The position numbers were made by a program, and so were the translations under genes. 64,000 nucleotides of DNA from Hexactinellida sp. DTS-2022 (taxonomy: Eukaryota; Porifera; Hexactinellida): positions 1,364,001 through 1,428,000 of the forward strand of contig JAPNXP010000015.1 in the NCBI GenBank assembly GCA_028753945.1, in the 5' to 3' direction. Below the pieces are notes generated by a model. The model worked only from the letters and a program-made list of their open reading frames with translations. It made no database searches and was not told where the DNA came from. Position 1 is the stretch's first letter, and each line of letters begins with the position of its first letter. This document shows positions 24,987 through 36,520 of this stretch, piece after piece.

Positions 24987-26143
24987 TTTTTTTTTTTCGC
25001 CATGTCATCATCACTATGAAGGTGTTAAATTATTTCAGTAAGGTGTTTCAGAAGGCAACGACCCTTTAGAGTGGTGGAAGTTTCCATTCAGCTCACTTCA
25101 TTAAAGAGATATTCAAGTTTCAGTAGAATATAATCTGTAATGACTCAGCATTTTTTAAGTGGGTGTTGGGTCATCAACCAACATTAACTAACCCATTTTA
25201 AATATCGAATTAACAAAATTGTAAAAACACATTTTTTTAACGATGTCATCATCACCTCAAGGTGTCAAGACCCACTTGTATAGGTGGCACGTGTCATAAG
25301 GACCAATTGATATATTGAAAGTTTGTTTCTATCTTGTATCATCTCTGAGATTTATGATATTTAATTAATTAGTATAAATAATTATTAATATTATTTATAA
25401 TATGACACCAATTTCAATGTCAACATACAATTATTAAGTTCAATTATTTTGTCATAAATAATTAATTAATTAATTTATCTATCAAATTTCAATTCCGCAC
25501 ACTCGATAACCTCTAATATACAAATTGGAAGCTTCTATATGAGTTAAATACAAACTGAATTATTTATAATTAATTACGTCAGTATATTAACAGTGCAATT
25601 ATATTCTCGCAGAAGTAAATATAATCACATAATATGTCGTTGTTATGAAATATATAATCATAATTTTCAATTGCAAAATAGAAGCCAGCTTGAATTCACA
25701 AGTTAAATCAATATAATTATAGCAAGTTGAAACAATAGTGAAAGATTTAACAAGTTAAATCATTATAATTATTACAAGTTGAAACAATGGAAATAGATTT
25801 CACAGTTTACTGAAATTGAAGTGTGAGTAAACAAAGAAATTTCAACCCCCATTTGTGGCAGAAATTAAACCCCTTATTGAAAGATTTCTTCTCCCATCAG
25901 ACGCAGAATTTTACGGTGAATCCAAATATGAAATAAAATTTACGGGTTTAGTAAAACATTTTTTGAGTTATGGACCAGACAAATTTTTAAAGGTGTTAAA
26001 GATGTGTCAAAATTTTGTTAACGAAAAATCGTAACCCCAGGTGCAAATTAGACGGTCCCATCGCACCTACATGCTAAGTTTCAGCCCATCAACAATTAAG
26101 CTCTGGCCAGGGCACCGTCTACGGAGAAAAAATAATAAAAAAT

Positions 26144-26255
26144 TACTGTGCCGACTATACTATAGTATAGTGGCCCAGTATTAGAATCACTGCCTTTATT
26201 ATTAATTTTTACTGTGCCGACTATACTATAGTATAGTGGCCCAGTATTGGAATCA
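26144..26255 (-). repeat. 18-bp-palindrome module, two copies at a tail-to-tail junction
   Basis: Two inverted-orientation modules between a plus unit tail (CTACGGAGAAAA) and a minus unit tail (TTTTCTCCGTAG). No hairpin at this junction. Confidence 0.85.
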
Positions 26256-26976
26256 TTTTTTTTTCTCCGTAGACGGTGCCCTGGCCTGAGCTTTATAGTT
26301 GATGGGCTGAAACTTGGCATGTAGGTGCGATGGGACCGTCTAATTTGCACCTGGGGTTACGATTTTTGATTAACAAATTTTTGACACGTCTCTAACACCT
26401 TTCAAAATTTGTCTGGTCCATAACACAAAATATGTTTTACTAAACCCCCAAATTTTATTTCACATTTGGATTCACCATAAAATTCTGCGTCTGATGGGAG
26501 GAGAAAACTTTCAATAAAGAGTTTTATTTCTGCCATAAATGGGGGTTGAAATTTCTTTGTTTACTCACACTTCAGTTTCAGTATAACTGTTAAATCTAAT
26601 TCCATTGTTTCAACTTGTAATAATTATATTGATTTAACTTGTTAAATCTTACTCTATTGATTCAACTTGCGATAATTAAATTGATTTAACTTATAAATTG
26701 CAGCTGGCTTCTATTTAATTTACCATACAATGGATTAAATAAAATAATTTAATATAAGGAATTTGTTGACTTAATTCAACTCAACCGTGGATAACAATGC
26801 TAATATAAATAACTAATAATATAATTTATTATCAATACATAATGAATGAATGGCATCAAACTCAAGATGGTTTAAGATAGAAACAAACTTCAAATTTATC
26901 TACCGTTCCTTGTGACTCGGACCAATTAACAAATGCTTCTTCACACCTTGGACGTTGATGACTTGGCGAAAAAAAA

Positions 26977-27091
26977 TCCAAAATTGCAGCCTGCGCCGAC
27001 AGCATGTTCCTTTGGAGGCACTATCAATAAACAACCAACAAAATATAGTGCCACCAAAGGAACATGCGTCGGCACAGGGTGCAATTTTGGA
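26977..27091 (-). repeat. Junction hairpin 15 (head-to-head)
   Basis: Reverse orientation (GACAGCATG first), flanked by GACTTGGCGAAAA on the left and TTTTCGCCAAGTC on the right, so a minus unit and a plus unit meet head to head. Confidence 0.85.
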
Positions 27092-27822
27092 TTTTTTTTC
27101 GCCAAGTCATCAACGTCCAAGGTGTGAAGAAGCATTTGTTAATTGGTCCGAGTCACAAGGAACGGTAGATAAATTTGAAGTTTGTTTCTATCTTAAACCA
27201 TCTTGAGTTTGATGCCATTCATTCATTATGTATTGATAATAAATTATATTATTAGTTATTTATATTAGCATTGTTATCCACGGTTGAGTTGAATTAAGTC
27301 AACAAATTCCTTATATTAAATTATTTTATTTAATCCATTGTATGGTAAATTAAATAGAAGCCAGCTGCAATTTATAAGTTAAATCAATTTAATTATCGCA
27401 AGTTGAATCAATAGAGTAAGATTTAACAAGTTAAATCAATATAATTATTACAAGTTGAAACAATGGAATTAGATTTAACAGTTATACTGAAACTGAAGTG
27501 TGAGTAAACAAAGAAATTTCAACCCCCATTTGTGGCAGAAATTAAACCCCTTATTGAAAGATTTCTTCTCCCATCAGACGCAGAATTTTACGGTGAATCC
27601 AAATATGAAATAAAATTTACGGGTTTAGTAAAACATTTTTTGAGTTATGGACCAGACAAATTTTTAAAGGTGTTAAAGATGTGTCAAAATTTTGTTAACG
27701 AAAAATCGTAACCCCAGGTGCAAATTAGACGGTCCCATCGCACCTACATGCTAAGTTTCAGCCCATCAACAATTAAGCTCTGGCCAGGGCACCGTCTACG
27801 GAGAAAAAATAATAAAAAAAAA

Positions 27823-27937
27823 TCCAAAATTGCACCCTGTGCCGACGCATGTTCCTTTGGTGGCACTATATTTTGTTGGTTGTTTATTGATAGTGCCTCC
27901 AAAGGAACATGCTGTCGGCGCAGGCTGCAATTTTGGA
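27823..27937 (+). repeat. Junction hairpin 16
   Basis: Plus orientation, between short units; left arm has one change (GCACCC). Confidence 0.85.
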
Positions 27938-28668
27938 TTTTTTTTCGCCAAGTCATCAACGTCCAAGGTGTGAAGAAGCATTTGTTAATTGGTCCGAGTC
28001 ACAAGGAACGGTAGATAAATTTGAAGTTTGTTTCTATCTTAAACCATCTTGAGTTTGATGCCATTCATTCATTATGTATTGATAATAAATTATATTATTA
28101 GTTATTTATATTAGCATTGTTATCCACGGTTGAGTTGAATTAAGTCAACAAATTCCTTATATTAAATTATTTTATTTAATCCATTGTATGGTAAATTAAA
28201 TAGAAGCCAGCTGCAATTTATAAGTTAAATCAATTTAATTATCGCAAGTTGAATCAATAGAGTAAGATTTAACAAGTTAAATCAATATAATTATTACAAG
28301 TTGAAACAATGGAATTAGATTTAACAGTTATACTGAAACTGAAGTGTGAGTAAACAAAGAAATTTCAACCCCCATTTATGGCAGAAATAAAACTCTTTAT
28401 TGAAAGTTTTCTCCTCCCATCAGACGCAGAATTTTATGGTGAATCCAAATGTGAAATAAAATTTGGGGGTTTAGTAAAACATATTTTGTGTTATGGACCA
28501 GACAAATTTTGAAAGGTGTTAGAGACGTGTCAAAAATTTGTTAATCAAAAATCGTAACCCCAGGTGCAAATTAGACGGTCCCATCGCACCTACATGCCAA
28601 GTTTCAGCCCATCAACTATAAAGCTCAGGCCAGGGCACCGTCTACGGAGAAAAAAAAAATAATAAAAA

Positions 28669-28782
28669 TCCAAAATTGCAGCTGTGCCGACGCATGTTCC
28701 TTTGGTGGCACTATATTTTGGTGGTGGTTTATTGATAGTGCCTCCAAAGGAACATGCTGTCAGCACTAGCTGCAATTTTGGA
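28669..28782 (+). repeat. Junction hairpin 17
   Basis: Plus orientation. The left arm has the one-base loss of hairpin 8; the right arm differs (GTCAGCACTAGCTGC). Confidence 0.85.
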
Positions 28783-30116
28783 TTTTTTTTCGCCTAGTCA
28801 TCATCACTATGAAGGTGTTAAATTATTTCAGAAAGGTGTTTCAGTAGGCAACGACCCTTAGAGTGGTGGAAGTTTCCATTTAGCTCAATTCATTTGAGAG
28901 ATATTCAAGTTTCAGTAGAATATAATCTGTGATGACTCAGCATTTTTTAAGTGCGTGTTGGGTATTCACCCAACTCCAACCAACCCATGCGAATTATTTA
29001 ATTCACAAAATTGTAAAAATACATTTTTTTAACGATGTCATCATCACCTCAAGGTGTCAAGACCCACTTGTATAGGTGGTACCTGGCATAAGGACCAATT
29101 GATAAATTGAAAGTTTGTTTCTATCTTGTATCATCTCTGAGATTAATGAAATTTACCTAATTAGTATAAATATTTAATTAATAAATTAATAATTTAACAC
29201 CATTATTATGTACAGCAAAATAAATACAGTTCAATTATTTGCACTTATTATTAATTTAAATCGAATTTCACTATCATATTTGAATTCAGCGCACTCGATA
29301 ACCCCAATAATCCAATTGGAAAATTCTATAAGTTAAATACAAAAGGAATTAATTATAATAAATTACGTCAGTACATTAATTGTGCAAAAAGAATATTCTC
29401 GCCGAAATAAATATAATCACTTAATCTGTCGTTGTTGTGGAATGTAAAATCTTAACGGTTCTATCATAAACCATCTTTAGTTTAATGCCATTCATTCATT
29501 ACTTAATGATAATAAATTAAATTATTAGTTATTTATTTTAGCAATGTTATCCACGGTTAGTTGAGTAAAGTCAACAAATTCCTTATATAAATTAATTTAA
29601 TTTAATCCATTGTATAGTAATGCTACAATTAAATAGAAGCCAGCTGGAATTTATAAGTTGAATCAATATAATTATCGCAAGTTGAATCAATAGAGTAGGA
29701 TTTAACAAGTTAAATCAATATAATTATTACAAGTTGAAACAATGGAATTAGATTTCACAGTTTTACTGAAATTGAAGTGTGAGTAAACAAAGAAATTTCA
29801 ACGCCCATTTATGGCAGAAATTGACCCCTTTATGCGAAACTTTCTTGTCCCATCAGACGCAGAATTCTATGGCGAGTCCAAATGTGAAATAAAATTTGGG
29901 GGTTTAGTAAAACAACTTTTGAGTTATGGACCAGACAAAATTTGAAAGGTGTTAAAGATGTGTCAAAAATTTGTTAATAAAAAATCGTAACCCCAGGTGC
30001 AAATTAGACGTCGACTCCGAACCTACATGCCAAGTTTCAGCCCATCAACCATAAAGCTCTGGCCAGGGCACCGTCTACGGAGAAAAAATAATAATATAAA
30101 TAATAATAATAATAAT

Positions 30117-30754
30117 AAAGGCAGTGATTCCAATACTGGGCCACTATACTATAGTATAGTCGGCACAGTAATAATAAAGGCAGTGATTCTAATACTGGGC
30201 CACTATACTATAGTATAGTCGGCACAGTAAAAATAATAAAAATAATAAAGGCAGTGATTCCAATACTGGGCCACTATACTATAGTATAGTCGGCACAGTA
30301 ATAATAAAGGCAGTGATTCCAATACTGGGCCACTATACTATAGTATAGTCGGCACAGTAATAAAGGCAGTGATTCCAATACTGGGCCACTATACTATAGT
30401 ATAGTCGGCACAGTAATAAAGGCAGTGATTCTAATACTGGGCCACTATACTATAGTATAGTCGGCACAGTAATAAAGGCAGTGATTCTAATACTGGGCCA
30501 CTATACTATAGTATAGTCGGCACAGTAATAAAGGCAGTGATTCCAATACTGGGCCACTATACTATAGTATAGTCGGCACAGTAATAAAGGCAGTGATTCT
30601 AATACTGGGCCACTATACTATAGTATAGTCGGCACAGTAATAAAGGCAGTGATTCCAATACTGGGCCACTATACTATAGTATAGTCGGCACAGTAATAAA
30701 GGCAGTGATTCTAATACTGGGCCACTATACTATAGTATAGTCGGCACAGTAATA
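30117..30754 (+). repeat. Minisatellite of 11 palindrome modules
   Basis: Eleven copies of TAAAGGCAGTGATTYYAATA.. ending CGGCACAGTAA, each holding the perfect 18-bp palindrome ACTATACTATAGTATAGT within a longer imperfect palindrome (TACTGGGCC..CGGCACAGTA). The period is 59 bp between the first and last pairs of copies 1-4 (71 bp between copies 2 and 3), then a constant 56 bp from copy 5 on. The only frequent variation is C or T in GATTCY. The array joins a plus unit tail (30090) to the interior of a minus unit (30755). Confidence 0.9.
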
Positions 30755-31108
30755 ATTATATTGATTTAACTTGTTAAATCTTACTCCATTGATTCAACTT
30801 GCGATAATTAAATTGATTTAACTTATAAATTGCAGCTGGCTTCTATTTAATTTACCATTCAATGGATTAAATAAAATAATATAATATAAGGAATTTGTTG
30901 ACTTATTTCAACTCAACCGTGGATAACAATGCTAATATAAATAACTAATAATATAATTTATTATCAATACATAATGAATGAATGGCATCAAACTCAAGAT
31001 GGTTTAAGATAGAAACAAACTTCAAATTTATCTACCGTTCCTTGTGACTCGGACCAATTGACAAATGCTTCTTCACACCTTGGGCGTTGATGACTTGGCT
31101 AAAAAAAA

Positions 31109-31223
31109 TCCAAAATTGCAGCCTGCGCCGACAGCATGTTCCTTTGGAGGCACTATTAATAAACAACCAACAAAATATAGTGCCACCAAAGGAACATGCG
31201 TCGGCACAGGGTGCAATTTTGGA
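31109..31223 (-). repeat. Junction hairpin 18
   Basis: Reverse orientation, between minus units. Confidence 0.85.
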
Positions 31224-32443
31224 TTTTTTTATTATTATTTTTTCTCCGTAGATGGTGCCCTGGCCTGAGCTTTATAGTTGATGGGCTGAAACTTGGCATG
31301 TAGGTGCGTATGGACCGTCTAATTTGCACCTGGGGTTACGATTTTTGATTAACGAATTTTTGACACATCTTTAACACCTTTCAAAATTTGTCTGGTCCAT
31401 AACTCAAAATATGTTTTACTAAACCCCCACATTTTATTTCACATTTGGATTCACCATAAAATTCTGCGTCTGATGGGAGAGGAATATTTTCAAAAATATG
31501 TTTAATTTCTGCCATAAATGGGGTTTGAAATTTCTTTGTTTACTCACACTTCAATTTCAGTAAAAGTGTTAAATCTAATTCTATTGTTTCAACTTGTAAT
31601 AATTATATTGATTTAACTTGTTAAATCTTACTCTATTGTTTCAACTTGAGATAAATATATTGATTCAACTTATAAATTCCAGCTGGCTTCTATTTAATTG
31701 TGGTATTACTATACAATGGATTAAATAAAATATAATGATATAAGGAATTTGTTGACTAAACTCAAATCACCGTGGATAACATTGCTAAAATAAATAACTA
31801 ATTATTTAATTTATTATCAATAAGTAATGAATGAATGGCATTAAACTAAAGATGGTTTATGATAGAACCGTTAAGATTTTACATACCACAACAACGACAG
31901 ATTATGTGATTATATTCACTTCTGCGAGAATACTCTTGCACTGTTAATATATTGACGTAATTAATTATAATTAATTCAGTCAGTATATGACTTATATAGA
32001 TGCTCCCAATTTGTTTATTAGGGGTTATCGAGTGTGCGGAATTGAAATTTGATAGCCAAATTAATTAATTAATTATTTATGACAAAATAATTAAACTTAA
32101 TAAATATAAGTTGACATTGAAATTGGTGTTATATTATAAATAATATAAATAATTATTTATACTAATTAATTAAATATCATAAATCTCAGAGATGATACAA
32201 GATAGAAACAAACTTCCAATTTATTAATTGATCCTTATGCCACGTGACACCTCTACAAATGGGTCTTGACACCTTGAGGTGATGATGACATCGTCAAAAA
32301 AATGTGTTTTTACAATTTTGTGAATTCTATATTTCGAAAGGGTTGGATGGTGTTGGGCGATCACCCAACACGCACATAAAAAATGCTGACTCATCACTTA
32401 ATATATTCTACTGAAACTTGAATATCTCTCAAATGAAGTGAAC

Positions 32444-32715
32444 TGTTGCATGATATTCTGAGACGCGTGAGATTCTGAGACATTGTATTACCAAACCATG
32501 GATGTGCTATTACAAATTATACAGTGATATTCTGAGACGCTATAAAAGGAAATTTTGGCTTATTTTTACTTTTTATTATGAATTTAATTTAAGTTTGAGA
32601 TTCGTGAGATTTTGAGACATTGTATTAGCAAACCATGGATGTGCTATTAGAAATTAAACAGTGATATTTTGAGACACTATAAAAGAAAATTTTGGCTTAT
32701 TTTTACTTTTTATTA
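32444..32715 (+). repeat. Left subterminal repeats of the Ginger-type element
   Basis: Two ~135-bp direct copies holding GTGAGATTYTGAGACATTGT, CCATGGATGTGCTATTA and GAGACRCTATAAAAG. The inverted counterparts lie at 38510-38954, so the inverted ends are long and built from tandem repeats. Confidence 0.85.
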
Positions 32716-32870
32716 TGAATTTAATTAAAAATACTATGATTTTCATATCATAGTATAGATAAACCCTATACTATTATCAAATTTACTATATAAGACATTT
32801 AATATATGCATTAATTGTCTTATTCATTTACAACAAACAAACAAACAAACAAATCTATTCTTATTTCGAA

Positions 32871-33017
32871 ATGAATCCAAATGAATATGACGAAATCATT
32901 CACTTTCTTCGTGAAGAAAAATATCCTGAAGCATCTCAAGCTTCACGTCAGACAAAATGGAACTACAAAAGAAGATTGTCTTCCTATTTTATTGGAGATA
33001 CCAACAGACTTTTCAAG
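32871..33017 (+). CDS. Ginger-type integrase, exon 1
   Basis: 49 codons from ATGAATCCAAATGAATATGA to a GGTAATATT donor, phase 0. The residues (MNPNEYDEIIHFLREEKYPE) begin a helical N-terminal region. The start is chosen because it is the first ATG after the subterminal repeats and the frame joins exon 2 in phase. Confidence 0.7.
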
Positions 33018-33088
33018 GTAATATTGACTTCCTTATTCCCCTAGACCAATTTTATATATTCCATGGTTTAATTGAATTCTCCCTTTAG

Positions 33089-33262
33089 AGAGTAAAACTG
33101 GAAGGCACAGAGACAGATTTGGCAGTTCCATTGCAGTCTGAGTTGGACAACATCTATGAGAAGTTCCATGACGAAGTCGGTCATCCCGGAATAAATACGA
33201 CCCTACATTCAGTTCAGCAAAGATACACATGGGCAGGCGTTTCCCAAGACGTTAAAGAATAT
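33089..33262 (+). CDS. Ginger-type integrase, exon 2 (HHCC His pair)
   Basis: 58 codons after a CCCTTTAG acceptor, ending at TAT before GTTAGT. It contains EKFHDEVGHPGINTTLH, the two histidines of the HHCC zinc-binding N-terminal domain of integrases. The matching CHIC cysteines are in exon 3. Confidence 0.8.
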
Positions 33263-33631
33263 GTTAGTTAAATTATCCGGTATACTTTCCTATGTAGCAC
33301 GTGGTTCGGTCATTGGCCGGACCACTTCTGTATTTTGTTCGTAGCTTGTAAGATTTACCTACCTATCTCGTTTCAATTGAACATTCTTATTTATATTATT
33401 CAATTGGGGTATTTTAATTTTGAATCATTTCAAAGGATATGATGCATTCTAACTTAATGTATACTAAGTCACCAAAACTATTTGAACAGTATTTTTATTC
33501 CTGTTAAAAAATTACAATATACTTCTCGTTAGCGTAATAAAGCCTGCTGAATTAAACTACTCTCAAATTACTTTATCTTGTAATATATTTCTTAAATTAT
33601 ACACTAGTAATGGCTTTCTTATATTATTAAG

Positions 33632-33943
33632 GTAAAGACGTGCCATATATGTCAGATGACAGCGGCCTTGCCACCTCAACCGCAAAAGAAACTCCAACCA
33701 ATACCACCTCCTTCTAAAACGTGGAGACATATAGGAATGGACCTTATATGCGACCTCCCTGAGAGTGAAGACGGCTACAAACACGTTCTAGTCACTGTAT
33801 GCTACCTGAGCAAATATGTTGCAGTACGCCCTGTCAAGACCAAGACTTCACAAGAAGTTATTCAGAATCTGAAGGACATCTATCTCGATATGGGATTACC
33901 TGATATTATCCAGCACGACCAGGGGAAAGAGTTCACAAGCAAT
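33632..33943 (+). CDS. Ginger-type integrase, exon 3 (core, first two Asp)
   Basis: 104 codons, phase 0 at both ends. Begins VKTCHICQM (Cys pair of the zinc domain), then TWRHIGMDLICDLP with the first catalytic Asp, LVTVCYLSKYVAVRPVKTK, and IIQHDQGKEFTSN with the second Asp. This is the rve core, which joins DNA ends by transesterification in the nucleus. The donor is AAT/GTGAGT. Confidence 0.92.
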
Positions 33944-34120
33944 GTGAGTAGTATAATGTAATACTGTTTGTTAGATTAGTGTTAATTAAATAATTCATTC
34001 ATTAAAATTAAATAACTTATATAATTATCATAATTATCTAATTTTACACACCAACATTATAGTATGTATTATTATTTGTATTTATTTATTTATTGTATTT
34101 TTATTTATTGTATTTAACAG

Positions 34121-34227
34121 ATATTTAAGGAATTCAACCAGAAATTGGGTATCGACAATCGTAGCACTCGTGCTTACCACCCCATGGCTAACGGCTTAGT
34201 CGAAGCGCACAACAAGATTCTGAAACA
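34121..34227 (+). CDS. Ginger-type integrase, exon 4 (catalytic Glu)
   Basis: 35 codons plus two bases after a TTTAACAG acceptor. RAYHPMANGLVEAHNKILK carries the catalytic Glu. Counting through the exon 3/4 joint there are exactly 35 residues between the second Asp and this Glu (DD35E). The codon split at the end matches exon 5. Confidence 0.9.
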
Positions 34228-34279
34228 GTTAGTATTTTGTAATATAATTTTAAGACCAATTTACGTATTATCCATATAG

Positions 34280-35090
34280 AAAACTGATTAAAATGGAGAG
34301 TCAGATAGGGGATCATTGGTCCAAACTGCTCAAACAGGCTGTGCTTGCAATGAACTCCTGCAAGAAAAGATCCCTCGGACAAACTCCATTCAAGGTCATG
34401 TGGGGAAGAGAGTCCCGGCATCAAGATCTCTTGTCCACCATTAACGACCTGCATACCAACGATGAGGAAGACTTTGATTTGGAAGAATCGATTTTCTCAG
34501 AACTCACAGATCCACTAGATGATATCGAAGGTATAAACGACATATTTTGCCCACCTCCTGATAATCCCCTCGAAGCAGTTAGCAACATTGATGAATCTCG
34601 AACTTCAACACAGCAATCAGCTATGGACTGCATCAGTTTTGAACAACTCAAGCAGAAGATACAATATGATAAGAAAGTTAACACTAGTCGGTTTGTTGAA
34701 CTGCTGACGATATTTAATTCATACATAAGTTATCACACAGTCTATCTTGTTACTAAAGTTCGATTCATTCCTTCGATAATAATTATTTCCATAATTATTA
34801 TCTCTGTAATTAGTACACCTCTAAAGAAGGGTGATAAGATCATCTATACCAACATGCCCAAAATAAAACACATGCCCAAAACAAAGAAGCAAACGAAACA
34901 TCTCGGGCCTTACACGATGTCGAAATCAACAGAAAGCCATGTTATAATTTCTCAAACAAAATTAGGAACGAAGAAGGACAAAAAGATTCCAATCCATATC
35001 ACAAGACCTTACTTCGAAAGATCCTCTAGTCCCAAGAATACTAAGAAGAAAGTAAGCCTCGATACTAGCATCGGAATCAACACCTCACAG
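34280..35090 (+). CDS. Ginger-type integrase, exons 5-6 (C-terminal, GPY motif)
   Basis: Continues KMESQIGDHWSKLLKQ and the integrase motif SLGQTPFKVMWGRES. An acidic linker and then KKGDKIIYT and HLGPYTMSK follow, the GPY/F module shared by Ginger and gypsy integrases. The stretch 34677-34813 is open but AT-rich and hydrophobic. It probably contains an intron; GT at 34691 with AG at 34812-34813 would keep frame. A GTAAAT donor follows at 35091. Confidence 0.8.
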
Positions 35091-35161
35091 GTAAATTCAT
35101 TGTGATTGAGTTGTTATTTAAAATATAAAATAGTGTTAATAGTAAAATATTCCTTTTTTAG

Positions 35162-35224
35162 ATGTACCAGAATCTCTTCGGATTTTCTACGGAATCTATA
35201 TTTCAACACCTTAATAACTTAAAA
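35162..35224 (+). CDS. Ginger-type element, small downstream exon
   Basis: 21 codons (MYQNLFGFSTESIFQHLNNL..) between TTTTTTAG and GTAAGC, phase 0 with its neighbours. Function unknown. Confidence 0.6.
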
Positions 35225-35379
35225 GTAAGCTTCCCGTTTCACATCTATAGTCTAATTCATTTAGTGTAATCTTTATTGACACTCATTGTTATTTTCGCTT
35301 TACACCTTCTCTTGACGTCAATCCAGAATATTTGTAACATTCCATAATATTTTTCTTATTACAATGTTGTCATTTGTAG

Positions 35380-35523
35380 GAAATCCTAAAGCAGAATATA
35401 CGTGGGCAGACCTTCATGACTCCTCTACATGAAGAGCTGGACCACTTGCTATACAAAGCGCACAGCTACACTCCCAACACGATGTTATTCGAGTATTTGG
35501 ATGGCGGAAAAGAAGAGGAAGTT
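35380..35523 (+). CDS. Ginger-type element, downstream exon
   Basis: 48 codons between TTTGTAG and GTAAGTT, phase 0 at both ends. Charged, no recognised domain (EILKQNIRGQ.. EELDHLLYKAHSY..). Confidence 0.6.
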
Positions 35524-35590
35524 GTAAGTTAATTAATTAACAATGATTCATACGATAACTACAAATTACCATTTTACCCATTTATTGTAG

Positions 35591-35697
35591 AAGAGAGATA
35601 TTATGGAGATTATACTCGGATGGACATCAGATCTCTACCCCAGCTATACAGATACCCAACGTGCTAGATACACACACACAAAGTACTGTATTTCCTG
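35591..35697 (+). CDS. Ginger-type element, downstream exon
   Basis: 35 codons plus two bases between TTATTGTAG and GTAAGTC (KRDIMEIILGWTSDLYPSY..). Joining to the next acceptor at 35836 would not enter the OTU frame, so the OTU ORF may start independently or the frame is damaged. Confidence 0.55.
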
Positions 35698-35839
35698 GTA
35701 AGTCAAAACTATCTACCAATACACTCATACAACTCAATTCAATTTAAATTAGTATGTTTGTTTAGTATATCAAAGCAAGTTGTGACATTATAAAAATTCT
35801 TATATTTATTAAATGGTAAACAAGTTAATATTTTAGGCA

Positions 35840-36520
35840 ATGCAGTATCTAAACACAATGCTATGGGAATCATTTCACGACGCAGTTCCGCTTCGTAATC
35901 CCTACGACACACCGATGGACCCAAGGATCACAGTGATAGATGAAAATTGGCAGCGAAGTAAATGCGATATGTTGGGGATATCATTTGAATCCGTTTGTAG
36001 ACAACCATTTAATAGCGTTGGGAAGTTACTTAGCGATTTTGAACCTTGCGATGCGGAACATATCGAAGGAGATGGTAATTGTCTATTTCGATGCATATCC
36101 AAATTAATTACTGGGAGTGAAAACAGCCACCTACATCTTCGTTCCATCATCTCTCGCTTTATCGCCAGTGAAGGAACAAGGAAACTAGGATGGTATTTTA
36201 AAACCAAACGAACGACACCGTGTGAATACCTTAGCACACAAAGACTTATGAATCGTGAATCCATTTGGGGAACAGATGTGGAAATTTATGCTGCTTCTGC
36301 TATTCTTGATGCCGATGTCTACATTGCCAATAACTGCTACACAACGAAAGAATCAGTAATTCGCGAGGTGCGTTGGAGTTTACACAGAGCCACAGATAAC
36401 CCTACAGCCATCCTTTATATCCAAAACTACTTCGACCACTATGAACCTGTCGTATCAATGCTGATCACGAATTACAAGACTTATGGAACTATTTCAGATG
36501 ATGTCCAAACGATTGAATAA
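35840..36520 (+). CDS. OTU-family cysteine protease encoded in the transposon
   Basis: 226 codons, intronless. The OTU signature is HIEGDGNCLFRCISK (about residues 74-88: Asp, Cys nucleophile in GNC). RESIWGTDVEIYAASAI lies mid-way and NYFDHYEPVVS near residue 200 supplies the expected catalytic His. OTU proteases are deubiquitinases. Accessory OTU domains have been reported in some mobile elements, where their role (stabilising transposition proteins or counteracting host ubiquitination) is unproven. The frame continues after the TAA for 68 more codons to TAG at 36725-36727, basic and coding-like (TLYRKRSKARYIELCGDL..). A premature stop, readthrough, or a separate exon are the options. Confidence 0.88.
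   Translation: MQYLNTMLWESFHDAVPLRNPYDTPMDPRITVIDENWQRSKCDMLGISFESVCRQPFNSVGKLLSDFEPCDAEHIEGDGNCLFRCISKLITGSENSHLHLRSIISRFIASEGTRKLGWYFKTKRTTPCEYLSTQRLMNRESIWGTDVEIYAASAILDADVYIANNCYTTKESVIREVRWSLHRATDNPTAILYIQNYFDHYEPVVSMLITNYKTYGTISDDVQTIE

Larger units (their letters stand above)
7783..32439. repeat. Hairpin-linked repeat array, block II
   Basis: Sixteen or more units. Plus-oriented short units: 7898-8620, 8746-9465, 15941-16670, 21650-22365, 22501-23955, 24139-24860, 27092-27810, 27938-28655. Plus long units: 9589-13320, 13454-14600, 14725-15810, 16794-21525, 24987-26130, 28783-30095. Minus units: 26257-26970, a partial one 30755-31100, and a long one 31240-32439. Some carry the transposons listed separately. 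Hairpins mark the junctions, except 26144-26255 and 30117-30754, where the 18-bp-palindrome module does. Within each unit an imperfect 60-bp direct duplication (AAGTTAAATCAATATAATTA..) is recognisable. Long units add about 550 bp after the head (TTGGGTCATC.. to ..TACGTCAG). Confidence 0.85.

Noticed and set aside
30117-30754. CRISPR-like array
   Set aside because: Regular 56-bp period, but no unique spacers: the whole period is repeated, and the context is eukaryotic transposon DNA.
33563-33784. Minus-strand ORFs across the integrase exons
   Set aside because: Shadows of the plus-strand exons, which carry the conserved catalytic motifs.
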